DNA of 64,000 nt, taken from positions 124,001 through 188,000 of the forward strand of contig CP114119.1 in NCBI GenBank assembly GCA_029959195.1. The letters are read 5' to 3'. The notes under the pieces are model-generated. The model worked only from the letters and a program-made list of their open reading frames with translations. It did not search any database and was not told the DNA's origin. Below, piece after piece: positions 21,305 to 32,994 of the stretch (its first letter is position 1; every line of letters begins with the position of its first letter). This DNA is from Dictyophora rubrovolvata. Its lineage: Eukaryota > Basidiomycota > Agaricomycetes > Phallales > Phallaceae. The translations under genes were made by a program, and so were the position numbers.

Positions 21305-23020
21305 TTATTCAGAGAACAAGTCTTTAAAACTACACTCAAACTGGCTCACCTCATTCTCATCCCACAAACTATAATCGTGATAGACTATCTCATCAGGCGG
21401 TTGCTTATTCCACCTAAAGTAGGAAACAAGCCCTCGTCCCTCCGGCTCTAGCCCTGCAGGATGCTTAAGCGCTCGTCGACCATCTTGTCGGACAAGATCG
21501 TACATTTCGAATGTATCGCCGATACTTTAAGGAACAACAAAAAGGTCATTAATGAGGAAGTAGGACAAGTAAATTCGTGGGTACAAACCTCGCGCGAGGG
21601 ACTATTATGATTTTATACATATCTCTGGCCCACATATCGACGCAAAGCAGGAATGTCTCGCTGTACTTGTCGGGATCCGACAGCACAGTTCGGAACCTTA
21701 GCCCCCGTTTTTGTTCTTTTGCTCTACTTTGGCCGTCATCCCCATCAGGGGTATTATTATCATTGGAAGCTGGTAAGAAAACTCGAGGATCAATGACGAC
21801 AATATTGCTCCAGCAACTGAATACGGGAAACGACCGCAATAGACGGTATCGCTTCCGCGATGCTGGATCAGTGAAAAATGGTGTTGGAAGTTTTACGTGT
21901 TCTGTTTTTGTGTCAGATTCGGATGCTGGTGTTTGTTTGAAGAAGGTGGATAGTTCGGATTGCATGTACGGTGGTCTGAAGGATAAGCGATATTACTCAA
22001 ATGGGGGCGTTCTTCTTATGGTGAATCCGAGCTTACTTTCCGGTTAGAGTACGGATTGTCCATTTATCGTGGATTAAGCCTCCTCGCCATTCCAGGGAGC
22101 ATGTAAGCTGTGCTCCTTGGAATTTATGTTCATATAATAGCTAAACAAAAAAGAACAAATCAGCGCTATTGTTGAAAGACATCGACGAACGCTTGACCTC
22201 CAAAACGTCTTCCGCACAAAATACCGAATCTTCAATGAAAAGAACGTGTTCAAAAGTAGCCACGCCGAGCTGACGTATCGCATCACCGGAATAAAAGGGT
22301 TCCATAAGCAGATTTTTTTGTTCTATATTTCCTGTTATGTAGCTTTGTGGTGTGGATTTTGGCTCAAAAGTGATCTGGGAAACCATTTAAATCAGTTGTA
22401 TATCCAACCTGCGCAAACCCATATATGTAAGAACATGCCTCATAAGCCACGCGCAGCTCATTGAGCGTCCACCAAAGAGTTTCTCCCAGAGATGGACTAG
22501 CACCCTCCACAAGCACAACGTGAACAAAGAATCTATGACTGCCGATATATAAAATCAACGCGGTTAATTCATGAACAAAGGTGGTGATATATTCTTCGGG
22601 CTTCTCGATCCGTATCGCAAGGTATATTGCCATATCCGAAGTGGATTGACCAGGCGCCGTGGCACCGAATGTTGTGGTAGTTGTGGTGGTGAACGAAGAA
22701 AAGTCATAGTATCGTAGTTTCATATTAATAACTACTGGACAACTGGGGTGGAATGTGCCGGTTGGGGCCAGAGCTGATGGAGGAATGGCCAGGAGAGGTT
22801 GGACAGCTGCGTCGTAAAGTTTTTCACGCTGTAAAACTGTGATTCGGGATGTCAAGCGAGGGTTTGTGTGAAGCCATGATTTGAGTCTGCTGCGATATTT
22901 GGAGCCGTATGAGTAGTGTGTACCGACGATGGACAGGAGGGAGAGTGCGAAGATAAGGATGAGGATGGTCCATTTTCGCCGGATAATCCATCGGCTTATT
23001 TTCTTCCGCAAGTCATCCAT
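21305..23020 (-). CDS. Alpha-mannosyltransferase, CAP59/CMT1 family (GT69)
   Basis: Type II Golgi membrane protein likely adding alpha-1,3-mannose to glycans. A short cytosolic Lys/Arg-rich N-terminus precedes one membrane segment (WTILILIFALSLLSIVGTHY). Exon 1 ends in YTTDLNG. A 50-bp-class intron is followed by NIEQKNLLMEPFYS and the family signature FEHVLFIEDSVFCAEDVLEV. Further exons give CSLEWRGGLIHDKWTIRTLTG, PVFSCWSNIVVIDP, DMWARDMYKIIIVPRA and a C-terminal exon ending FECSFKDLFSE. These match the cryptococcal mannosyltransferase / capsule-associated CAP59 family by order and wording. In non-capsulate mushrooms the glycan target is unknown. The ADLFFF region deviates from the family consensus, so that exon border is uncertain. 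Confidence 0.85.
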
Positions 23021-23507
23021 TGTTTATCAAGTTGATCGACGACAAACGCCTCTCCAACTAGCACGTTAGGTGTTGGCAGAAAGCATTGAGCAAGCTGTAA
23101 AGGCAATGCTGATTGTGGACGTGGCGACCGTTTCAAAGTCGGAACGCAAACTTGGAGTCCCCTTTTTTTCCCCGAGTTTACTTGACGTTTCAAACGTACA
23201 CGATTAGACGCCACGTAGCAAGAATAGCCAGTCTAAGTGAATGTAAATGAAGAGCCCGTGAAAGAAACAGGTGGGGCCGTCGCGACGGCTGCCGGCGTCG
23301 GCGAGAAATAGGTCCAATGATGGACGCCGAGTTGTGTTTTGCCATTCTCACGGCTTAGAGTTATTTATGGAAGAAGGAGAGCCGGCTGCAACGGTTACAT
23401 TTTTTAATTATCGCAATAAAAGGTAGTTAGTTCTATTCATCGTTGGCATATACAAAGGGTCCTAACAAGAATACGCATATGTAATACTCAAATCGCAATG
23501 TCATTCT
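23021..23507. other. Short spacer between mannosyltransferase start and next gene
   Basis: About 490 bp holding the likely mannosyltransferase promoter and the 3' end of the serine-rich gene. No distinct motif was seen. Confidence 0.3.
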
Positions 23508-26101
23508 TCATTTTCTTAAGATCATGTGCCCCACCTCCTCCCCTTTCTCATTCCCCAAAATAACATAGTAATATCCGCGATGTTCTTCATAGTCTACGAT
23601 ATGGTAGTTAGATGGGGGTAACGATCCGCTTGATTGCTTAGGGTGATTATTGGATTCACCAGCAGTAGCCTGCGAAGTGGAAGACGTTGATTCAATTGTG
23701 GCAGCGCACCGCGAACATAGGTTCAACGTCTCAGAGGGCTTACTGCCCTGATTGAGGGCGGACTCCTGAGTCGCACGGCCGGTTTGAGGAGCAGTCGATG
23801 CGTCGCCTGTGGTGGAAAGGCCCTCCGCGCCTTCAGCAATAGTACTGCCAATAGTCGGCTTGTGGTTTTGGTTGTTGTCAATGACTGGGGCGATCGTAGC
23901 CCCATAATTGGGCAACATACGGAGGGGGCCATCAGATATTTCAACATATTGAGTGATTTTGTTCACTACTTGGTCACCCCGGCGAGTGGATGGCTGGGAT
24001 TTGACATGCGAGTGACTTGATTTCAAGCCAGAGCCCGATGAACCTGTAATAGGTGTAGATCCTGGTAAGCGAGGAGTGGCTGAACTGCTGGATGCAACGG
24101 TGGGAGAAGCAGACAGAACAGTGCAACCAGGTGACGAAACAGCCGTTCCAGCAGGAATCGATGGCTGCCTGGACCAAATGCCTGTCGAGAAGCTAAGCCG
24201 CGGTGTACCAAGAACTCTGGACGTAGATCCTGGTGCTGACGTGAGATGCCCAAGATCATGATTGGGCTTGTTTTCGACGGAGGAGAGGCCATGGTTTGGG
24301 GCAGACCTCTCAGATTTTAATGGAGAAATTGAAGCGTCGACAGATGCATCTACCGGTTTACTTGTGGCTGCAGTGGACTGCTTGGGCGTAAGAGTAACAG
24401 GGGACTTTGCATCGTTAACAAAATCGGGCCTGCCCGGAGGGCGAACTGTCGACGTAGAGTCTACGGAGTCGAAAGACCCATGAGAACGAACGCTTCCAAC
24501 AGAAGGACTACGGCTTGCGAAAGAAAATGTAGCCGACGAAACTGACGACGCCTCAGACACAGTACTGATGGGGCGAACAGGTTTAGCTATTACGTTGTTT
24601 CTGGAAGAAGCTCGGACAGACGGCGGATATACCCAGTCGGATGAAACATGAGTTGTAGAAGAAAACGTAGCCGACGAACCATACCACTGTGTCTCGTTGA
24701 CAGAGTGAAGCTCGCCCGAGGGCCGAACTGTCGAAGTCGAGTCTACGGAGTCAAAAGAACCATGAGAACGAACGCTTCCAACAGAAGGACTATGGCTGGC
24801 GAAAGAAAATGTAGCTGATGAAGCTGACGACGCCTCAGACACAGCACTGATAGGGCGGACAGGTTTGGCTGTTACGTTCAATCTGGACAAAGCTGGGACA
24901 AAGGGCGGATGCACCCAGTCGGATGTTGAACTATGACTGGCGAACGAGAAGACACTGGAAGTTGCGGCGGAGGCTTCGGAGGTGATACTGATGGGACGGG
25001 TGAGTTTGGGGTTTAGCCCTGACCTCAGGCTTGGTCCTGGAGTAGGGCCGTTTAACCAAACGGGTTCTGGAAAATTGTCACAAGGTAGGGGTTCCTCACG
25101 GGTTTCAGGCTTGACTACCAAGGAAGGGTCTTTCTTAGTTTCCTATATCAAGTACGTTACCAAAAGTTATGAATGATCAAAGACGGCTCAGCTCACCATG
25201 ACAAGGGCAGAACCACCTGAACCCTCGCTCGGGCCATGTTCGACTGTTTCCGCCGAAAGAGTGCTGGTACTCCCTGCGTTTTTTCCTTGTGCCGAGGGCT
25301 CGCTTCTAGAAGCTGAGGGATTGCCCGTTGTAGACAAAGGCTGAATTCCCTGTTGTTCAACGGTAAAAGGAGGGGGGTGTTGTTTCACGGTAGAATGAGG
25401 GGTTGGCGTGTCTTGAAGGGTCTGACGTTCATCGATCCTTGGGATACCGTTTGAAAGAGACGCTGTTCTGTCCGAGTTATAATCTTGCGTCCTTTCTAAT
25501 ACTAGACCCAACGCATTGTGTTCCAAACTATAAGCGATTAGTTAGTAAAGTGGGCGCTGAAGTCAAGCGATGTTCAACTTACAAACTTGGGGGTTTACTC
25601 TCTCTACTTGTCGACAGACTTTCACTAGCATGATCAGAATAAAACCAGTCTAGAATAAACGAGTCCGTTGGAAACTGCAAGAGGGTACGGTTCGTCAACG
25701 GATCAGTCATCTTTGCCGTAAAGCAAAGACGACCACCTCAGAACCGACACTCTGCATTGATCCCAACGTGATCGCGACTCGTTGGTCAAGGAGTAGACAA
25801 GCGAAAGGAATAATCACGTACCATCGTCCCCATAACCCTCGCCTTGGTTGTCATGGCTCCAATGATCAAAGCCAGTATAATTGAGGCGATCCGAATTACC
25901 CCTTTCCAGAGCCCCAGAGGGGGGTTCTTGGTGAGAGTATGAAGGCCAATAATAGTAAGGGTATGAAGGCCAGTGGAGGTAAGGGTATTGGAATTCCGGT
26001 CTAGGTAAAGGCGCATCTTGAGGAATTTGGAAAGAGCCGTCGTTCCCAGAACTGCTTGAGGCATTGACGTGTTCGAAGTCACGGTTGTAGAACAAAGGCA
26101 T
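23508..26101 (-). CDS. Serine-rich protein with internal duplication
   Basis: Unknown family. Starts MPLFYNRDFEHVNASSSSG at 26101 and is spread over four exons. Exon 1 is Tyr/Pro-rich (YLHWPSYPYYYWPSY). Exon 2 begins FPTDSFILDWFYSDHASESL, exon 3 is Pro/Ser/Thr-rich, and the last large exon begins ETKKDPSLVVKPETREEP. Within that exon a module of about 100 residues is present twice, with a partial third copy upstream (AKPVRPIS-VSEASS and GSVRSHGSFDSVDSTSTVRP). The C-terminus (NYHIVDYEEHRGYYYVILG) looks folded and may be a small beta-rich domain. No signal peptide. The low-complexity Ser/Thr content suggests a phosphorylated, disordered scaffold, which is inference. Confidence 0.7.
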
Positions 26102-27109
26102 AGTTGAAACGCAAATGATAATGTAATAGTTCTTTGTTGTAGATATGAAAAGTGTTCCTGAGGGATGCCGACGGTGAAAAACTGTGATTTCCGTTCCTAT
26201 TTATATGTTCGTTTGACAAACTTGAAAACAGAACGTGTCCAACGATTCCAACAGCAGGACTATTTGTCCAAATGTTCGACATTTAAAGCCGATGTGGACA
26301 TCGGCATTTTGCGAGTCGGGTGGACAACTGACCACAAATTGATGACTTGCGTGTCCACAGTCCCGTTCAACTATTCATAACCTATGGACATGGCCAAATT
26401 TGAATCAACGGACCGCCAGCTAGTGTGAGGAAGGCTACGTACTATATTCTTCGTCACGTCCTTTGTCTCCGTCTCGAAGGGCCAGCTTCTGTATTATTCA
26501 CCGATAACTCTGTGGTCAAAGTTTTCGCAAAACATGTATCTTCGCATTGCGAAATGAGTCTTGGTGAATGATACCTTCCGGCATAGTGTTGACGATGAAT
26601 CTAGTACGGTTTGAGTTTGAAGAATTGGAACGAAGTGACTGAGATCCAGCTAAGTATTTGACCCGTTCTATTGATTGGTGAAGCGATAGCAATTACTGGT
26701 AAATAGCTGATTCAACTCTTCGTTTTCTGTGCGTCCTGTGCTTGTACATGACAATGCGAAAACACTGCTTGGCATACCGTAAAACCAGCATAAAGAACTT
26801 GGCTCAAAACAATGTGACGGAAGGTACCATTTAGATGAACCCTCTGAAGCTTGGAGATTGGGGGATGTAAGAAGTTTGTGATATCATGGTGTAGCCAAGT
26901 TGGAGCGGTTGTTACACATCAGCGGATGACGCGCGTCAAACGTCTGCCAACAATAAGTTCATGATCACCACGAGACTAATTTACAACAAGTAATCTGATC
27001 TAAAAAAACAAAATGGCTTTGTACGGAGTGTACATATCCTTTTTCCGTGTGCTGAAAGAAAAAAAAAAAAGATATGGCTCACGCCAAAAAAATATTGAAA
27101 TGTCATCGA
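26102..27109. other. Intergenic region
   Basis: About 1 kb between two minus-strand genes. It holds only short frames with no recognisable domain and is presumably the promoter of the serine-rich gene plus 3' sequence. Confidence 0.3.
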
Positions 27110-28293
27110 TCATCCTTTGGCTGCCAAATCCTTCAACTCTAGCCATATTTCCAGGGCGTCCCATCTCCCCTGATAGTAGGCCTCCCAATGTGCCCACGTC
27201 TCACACGGTGGAAACGGCCTTTCGAACTTGGAGGCTTTGTTGAGTAGAGCTCTTTTTCTTTGTGACCAATTGTCGTCTATCTGAACATTGCAAAGCAAAA
27301 GAAGTATGTTCTTTTTTTTTCGCTTGTAACAAAACCTCACACACCTCGATAGCTTTGCTGGTATCTTTTATAAACGGCGTCAAAAGTTGTATTTGTGGCA
27401 AATCCAACCGAGTTCGGTTCCTTTCCGCAGCGTCATTTGGCCTGTAACTGCTGCCCCTCAAAATAATATCTTCATCGTCATCATGATCGCGTGCTTGAAA
27501 ATCAATATACATTTCGTCATCTTCCAAGTCTGAAACCTCATCATCGGACTCCGGTTCCACAGGCCCGTAATCACAGAGTATAATTGTTGGTGGGTTCGAA
27601 CTTTCTTCGTCGGAATTTTGGTGTTCCTGTCATATCATTAGCCTAAAAGCGGGTTAAGAATTCTTCAATAGTACCCGGATTTTCTGTTCCACTTTGTCAT
27701 TGATTTTTGCCTTATCCAACATTACTCTTACTTCCTCTTTTAGCTCGGCGACTCCGAAATCAAAGATGGCGTCGGCAGCGCTAGTACGATACACGCTTTA
27801 AAGAGCCAATTTACGTCTTGGGAACGGATCACGGTTTCAGATACAAAATTTACGTACAGCTTGAAGTTCGTTCTTTCACTTCTTTCCATGATGCGATTAT
27901 GAGCCTGATGTTTACTAGTCAGTTTTTCAAACATGATATGAGTATGTAACTTCGCGAACCATCTCAAGACTGAATGCAGCGGCCCGTGTTGCTTCACGCC
28001 GTCCTATTGTTTCTAATGTAAAAGAATGGACTGCCTTGAGGAACACTGAATTTATTTACCGCAAAACGACCACAAACTCCTGCATGAAACGGTTGAACGT
28101 ACAGAATAATGCTCGCAGTCGAAAAGAATCCCCACAGCGAAGGAAAGCATGTTGATCCAATGATGATTACGGGCCGTGGTGTTCACGGTGCTTTTGATTT
28201 CGACGAACCTACAAAACGAGAGATCAAATCTTTTTTTTTTTTTGCATATTCAATTTTTTCCGAATTCTTACTGGTGTTCTTCTCCATCTCCAT
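27110..28293 (-). CDS. Hypothetical acidic protein
   Basis: A continuous reading can be followed from an exon beginning at 28208 (FVEIKSTVNTTARNHHWINM) through several short introns to the stop at 27110. It passes through MERSERTNFKL-AADAIFDFG, VMLDKAKINDKVEQKI, a strongly acidic stretch (ESDDEVSDLEDDEMYID and DHDDDEDI), LPQIQLLTPFIKDTSKAIEV and a C-terminal Trp-rich piece (WAHWEAYYQGRWDALEIWL). The first exon, perhaps from the ATG at 28293, does not join in frame as I read it. An A13 run lies there, so a start error or a lesion is possible. No family recognised. Confidence 0.5.
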
Positions 28294-28444
28294 GAGAATT
28301 CTCCGGTTCTTCCTTTGACCCCAGGATGTCTGCCTGGTTGATCCTGGAGAGACGTGAATAATTGTTAGCTGTCAAACAGGATAAAAGATGCGGCTTCTTT
28401 CCTATACTGAGCCATCAATTTAAGAGCAACTCTATACATCCCGG

Positions 28445-28812
28445 TTAACGATCGATCAAAATCATCCTTTCAAAATTGAGATACTTCATTTCTTGGTGTG
28501 CTTTTGTCTCCCTCTCACTCTTGTCGGAGCGGTGAAGCTTGAAAGCCAAAGACAGTTTTTCTTTGATTGTAGAAAGCACTTTTTGATTAACTCGACTGAC
28601 TAGAAGACATTGATCAATGACGATATCAGTATGTGTAAGTATCACTGCTCACGTCTGGCGGCTCCATCCCTGCTAGGATTTTCGGTTATTGACAGAGTGA
28701 TGACCGAGGCTCTCATTGCTGACGCCTCTGTCTTTTTCGCCCGTTCCTTCTTTGCACGCGTACCTATAGAATCGTCGCTCTCAACCTCGGTTATGGTCCT
28801 TTTACGAGACAT
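28445..28812 (-). CDS. Hypothetical small basic protein, two exons
   Basis: Starts MSRKRTITEVESDDSIGTRA at 28812, followed by a Lys-rich stretch (KKERAKKTEA). A 53-bp GT-AG intron joins it to a helical second exon (SRVNQKVLSTIKEKLSLAF...ERMILIDR). About 105 residues, basic, no signal peptide. A nuclear role is possible from the basic N-terminus but not shown. Confidence 0.5.
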
Positions 28813-29239
28813 GGAACAGGAATGGCGAGACGAGTAGAAGCGAGTGAAAACCGCGTTGTTGTTAGTCACATTTTTATCCGGACTTTTCCGGTAGTATTTA
28901 ATCGTGAGCGCGCGCCAAGCGAAGCTGAAGAGACTATACATACTATGTAGTACATGTGGAGCTCGAGTATATCGACCACGATCTCTTTTTCTTCGCGGTT
29001 CAAGGCCAAAAATCGTTCGTCCAAGATCCTATTATGACATGGCTACCAAGCTGGAAGGAATTCAGATTGATCGTCGGTTACATAAGAATACCACGTCTCG
29101 ACATTACATCACGTTTATTTCCAATGTTACGAACGTGCCAGTGGATCCTATCATTAGCACCATCGACACAGCGTGGAGAGAGGAGCGAGGGGGATAGTTC
29201 AAAAGCCCGCGCCGCACATGTACGACTAAGAAAAGATGC
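28813..29239. other. Spacer with coding-like but unidentified plus-strand frames
   Basis: Two overlapping plus-strand frames (28904-29197 and 28956-29249) precede the GH92 fragment. Their wording does not match the GH92 segment expected upstream, so I leave them as non-coding or decayed. Confidence 0.3.
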
Positions 29240-29670
29240 TCATGCCTAAATTTTAGGGCCATGACCGCAGAGGCTAGGTTTAGTAATGGTTCGTTTGCCG
29301 GGGAAGCCGTTGGTTGGACTGAGGGAGACGAGTGGATTTACACGTTCGATGTTATGCATGATGTTCCCGGATTGTGAGCCCGCCAGATTTTTTCTCAGCA
29401 TAATCTGTGAAGTAATGTTTGACATTTTCAGGATTGAGTTGAAAGGAGGAAATACGTCTTTTGTCAAATTTTTGGATGACTACTTTGATGGAGGTTCGTA
29501 TTCATGGACGTACTTTCGTGGTCTTCATATTTATTTGACTAAATTTAGGTCATAACCAACAGACGAATGAACCATCCCATCATGTTCCTTACCTTTATGC
29601 ATTGGCTGGGGCTCCTGAGAAGGGACAGGCACGTGTACTCACCATGTTCAACCCTCGTACTTTTCTATAA
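29240..29670 (+). pseudogene. GH92 alpha-1,2-mannosidase fragment
   Basis: Exo-mannosidase remnant of glycoside hydrolase family 92. The reading gives EARFSNGSFAG, GWTEGDEWIYTFDVMHDVPG, an intron, IELKGGNTSFVKFLDDYFDGG, an intron, HNQQTNEPSHHVPYLYALAG and GAPEKGQ. It then runs into a stop at 29668-29670. These are the conserved Glu- and Asn-bearing motifs near the GH92 active site. A GH92 enzyme is about 750 residues. Here neither the N-terminal beta-sandwich nor the following GNEDCGQMSAW-type motif is present. Splice sites of both introns are intact, so truncation is probably not ancient. It could be an isolated fragment left by rearrangement. Confidence 0.75.
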
Positions 29671-29889
29671 GTGGTGTCTCCCTGATCCCAAGGGCCATAA
29701 TTTAATGTGGTCAGGAAGAATCTTTAGCGAAATTAGTCATAGTGATATTACAGAAAGGTTCATTCGCTGATTAAATATTACAGAAATTTGATCATTTGAA
29801 TAGCATGGCAGACTGAGATGTCGTTAGACCATTTTGGCAGTCCCAAAAAAGAAGGGAACAAATACGGGGAGAGCATAGAATTATATAGT

Positions 29890-30274
29890 TTAAATTCTGA
29901 AGAATTCGCACATCGTTGAAACTTGTTTGAAACTGGCATTCACCAGAAGCGGGGAGACGACTCCATGAACCTCCTCTCCTGTCTTCTGGCTAGTCATAAA
30001 TGAACTGACATCACAGTCGAATTCATGCTTGATGCGCGAACCGTCTTCACCATACCTTACATCCATGAAGATTAAAAAATGCTATAATAAGGAACACAGC
30101 GTGACGCGTGATAGTTACATCACTCTCATTACGTAATGTGCTTATTATTAGCTCAAAGCCAGCACCATTGATTGATTCGGAGAAGCCTGGCATGGCAATG
30201 ACGAGGCCGAATAATTCGGGAGCTGGCAGCTGGGATATAGATAAACCCCACCAGCCACCCACCTTTTGCATCAT
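29890..30274 (-). CDS. Hypothetical small protein, head-to-head with PSD-like gene
   Basis: Two exons: MMQKVGGWWGLSISQLPAPE...ISTLRNESD, a 37-bp intron, then HFLIFMDVRYGEDGSRIKHE...STMCEFFRI. About 115 residues. The sequence reads like folded protein, but no family is recognised. Its ATG lies only about 30 bp from the divergent start of the phosphatidylserine-decarboxylase-like gene. So either the two share a tiny promoter, or this is the remaining end of a formerly longer gene. Confidence 0.45.
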
Positions 30275-30303
30275 TCCAAGTCACTGTTCCACCTAAGGTC
30301 ATC

Positions 30304-31988
30304 ATGACTAGCTTATCGCCCGAGATCGTGAAGAAAGTCGAGGTCGTTCATCCGAACAATCTTCCCCGTGAGTCAAATTTCAGTTGAATGGCTCACTCCA
30401 CAAAAGCTCTAATCAAATTTGACTGGTAGACGTTAAAGAGCATCATCTTTTAGGTGCTTTGCACAAACTTGTTAAAGAAACAGATCCAAGTGACCCTGAC
30501 GGTACTCATGATGTCTCAAAAACGATTCATACGCCGAGTCATGTGGTTCCCTCGCACCCGTGGCTAGGAAAGTACATACCCGGCATAGAAACGTTAGCTG
30601 CGGAATATCATGTCGGTAACTTCGTTATTGATAGAAAAACTGGCGAAAAGTTTTTTGAGAGCATGCCTATTTGTGAGCGCTATTTTATCACCCTCCAATT
30701 GGTACGACTGGATCTCACTATCTCGTTTCATTCAGATGCTCGCATCGGGATGCATCTGCTTTTCTATGGCAATTTAGAAACAAAGTTACTGCGAAGCGGC
30801 ATTGTGGAAGCGCAACTACGGGAACAATCGATTAAAGAAGGGATTGTGTTTGATTCGCCTTCAAGTGTTTCCTCGATTCTTAGCTTCATCGACACGTACA
30901 AGATCAAAGTCGATGAGTTATTGATTCAAGATGTTCCAGGAGGGTACAAATGCTTCAATGAATTCTTTTACCGGTGACACCTCCTTTTCCCGTTTCTCCC
31001 TCGCTGACTTTTCCTTACTTGAGTTCCTCCCTTCAACAGCAAGCTGAAACCTGAAGCAAGGACAGTAGAGAATGCTCACATACCTGGCTCTTTCTGTAGT
31101 GCAGCGGATTGTCGTTTAACTGTCTTTGCAACAGTTGAATACGCTCAGAAACTCTGGTTAATCCACCTATTCTTTTGATTACGGAGTTTTTCTCACCTTA
31201 ATGGTTTGTCTAGGATAAAAGGGAGACACTTCACCATTCCAAATCTTTTAACATCGGTTTCTCATGAAGGGAAAGAAATACCCCATGTTTCTACATTCGA
31301 CAATGCAAGCCTTGCCATATTCCGTTTAGCCCCAGCCGATTATCACCGATTCCACAGTCCAGCGGATGTCGTCGTTGGTGATGTCGTTGATATCGAAGGG
31401 TCTGTCGCGTCGTTTTCTTTTGCATTTTGCATACCCAATACGAATTGATTAATATTTCAATAGGCAGTACTATACCGTGAACCCACAAGCCGTTAATGAA
31501 GTAGGATTTGATGTTTTTACGGCTAACAAACGTTCTATACTTTATCTCACTCACGAGCAATCTGGGAGGCCCATTGCCTTTGTTGCTATTGGAGCGTTGC
31601 TTGTTGGAAGTATCGTTTTCACCGTTAAGAAAGGCGATAAAGTCAAGAAGGGAGATGAATTAGGTTTTTTTCTCGTGTCCTAGCGCGATTTGATGTTTCC
31701 CATCTGAGTTACTCTCTTGCTTTCAGGATATTTTGCTTACGGTGGATCCACCATTATCTGCGTATTCCCTCCTAAGTTAATGACGTGAGTTCAATTTTCG
31801 GGTTCCGGGAAGCTGGGACGTTTTCTAATCCGAATTGCAAAGGTTTGATGATGATCTGGTCAATACCTCCAAACAAAGTGTAGAAACTCTTGTTGCGGTA
31901 CGCCTTTTTCTTTGCAGTTTCCAAGCATATTTGATTTCTGTCGACCTATTAGATGGGCTCTTCTCTTGGAAAGATGAATGACTCGTGA
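30304..31988 (+). CDS. Phosphatidylserine-decarboxylase-like enzyme (soluble)
   Basis: Self-processing pyruvoyl-dependent decarboxylase family. Exons read MTSLSPEIVKKVEVV, PWLGKYIPGIETLA, YARIGMHLLFYG, YKCFNEFFYRKLKPEART, FCSAADCRLTVFATV (Asp of the maturation triad), FRLAPADYHRFHSPADVVVG (His of the triad), VNEVGFDVFTANKRSILYL and VKKGDELGYFAYGGSTIICVF. The Ser of GGST is the cleavage and pyruvoyl site. It ends SLGKMNDS at 31988. No membrane anchor or targeting peptide is seen, unlike mitochondrial PSDs. In Agaricomycetes such soluble homologues are numerous, and some act on amino acids such as tryptophan. The substrate here is open. The catalytic residues look complete. Confidence 0.88.
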
Positions 31989-32313
31989 ACGCATGATTGA
32001 TTAGGACACCTATGTATTATAATGCTGATGTTATTCACTTGGAGTAACAAAGGACTGAAATTATTACCCCGACAACCCGAGCCTTTTCGCAATCGTACAT
32101 GTGTGCACACTGGCAGCTCTATGTTTTATTCTGTCCTTTAAACCAATGAGCGGGCTGTCTGTTGCGAATAATTTTGTCAAAAAGTTATCATAACGGCAAT
32201 ACTGAGCGGAGGATCAACGTATGTATCTCAGGTGGAAGAGACTCTACGATAATCGGGGGCTCAACATGTAATCAATAAATAAAGATAGATAGATAGATGT
32301 ATAAACAGAATAT
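31989..32313. other. Convergent 3' spacer with GATA microsatellite
   Basis: Contains a short (GATA)n tract around 32284-32298 between the PSD-like gene and DUF6593 copy A. Nothing else was seen. Confidence 0.5.
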
Positions 32314-32994
32314 TCATGAATTTATTATCACAGCAGTATTCTCCACATTCCTTCTCTGTCTTTCCATATGGTTCATTAAAATGAAGCTAAGGACAACATC
32401 GTCGAGAATTGGAAATCCAGATGGGAGAATGTCAAGGCTGGAATCTCGTGATTTGTGAATGATACCAAGGTGTTTATTGTGCGATTCAGCCACCAGGTTA
32501 TTAGCGTCATCGTAGAGCTAGATCTTAATCGTCAGAATCACCTTTCGTCGAAGCTTTCAGCTAGGGACTAATTTTACTAACTCTTAACTTGAGTGAGGAA
32601 TTGACTTTCCACTTGTATTGCCTACCATCAGCCGCAACGAATACTTTCCCACTAAGAGAGGAAAGGAATTAGCATCTCACGAGATTCCTGGAAAATGAGA
32701 CGGACGATGCAGAACTTACAAGGAAAAGAAGAAATGCCCCTGTTTACGCAAGTACTCCGCCACTAAGATCGTTTGCCCTCTATAGACAATGCTCGCTGGA
32801 TGAAGCGACAAATTCTCCCAATGTATTTCAGCGATGCCTTGGAATACTCCAAGGTTGGGTGCGAATCTACCAAGATTAGTGACGCGGCGAACTGTATTGT
32901 GAGAATTTGTTTGATAGACGAGTGCGCCATTTGCCGAATCGACGAAGTTGTTGTTGAGAGGGTCGTTTGAGGAGAAGGTGAGATTCAAAGTCAT
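32314..32994 (-). CDS. DUF6593 protein, copy A
   Basis: Fungal DUF6593 domain, function unknown. Three exons. Exon 1 is MTLNLTFSSNDPLNNNFVDS...GALVYQTNSH and IAEIHWENLSLHPASIVYRG. Exon 2 is GKVFVAADGRQYKWKVNSSL. Exon 3 is LYDDANNLVAESHNKHLGII, then LDILPSGFPILDDVVLSFI and a tail ending NTAVIINS. The order of NLSF-DP, YQT-H, AADGR-Y-WK, LYDD and ILDD-V-F matches copies B, C and D. No signal peptide. A longer overlapping frame upstream (32876-33349) appears spurious. Confidence 0.85.

Noticed and set aside
23784-24483. Antisense frames within the serine-rich gene
   Set aside because: They overlap the long coding exon and only mirror its codon composition.
28333-28346. CCTGGTTGATCCTG, identical to part of the 18S rRNA 5' end
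   Set aside because: The match stops after 14 nt on both sides and no further rRNA sequence follows.
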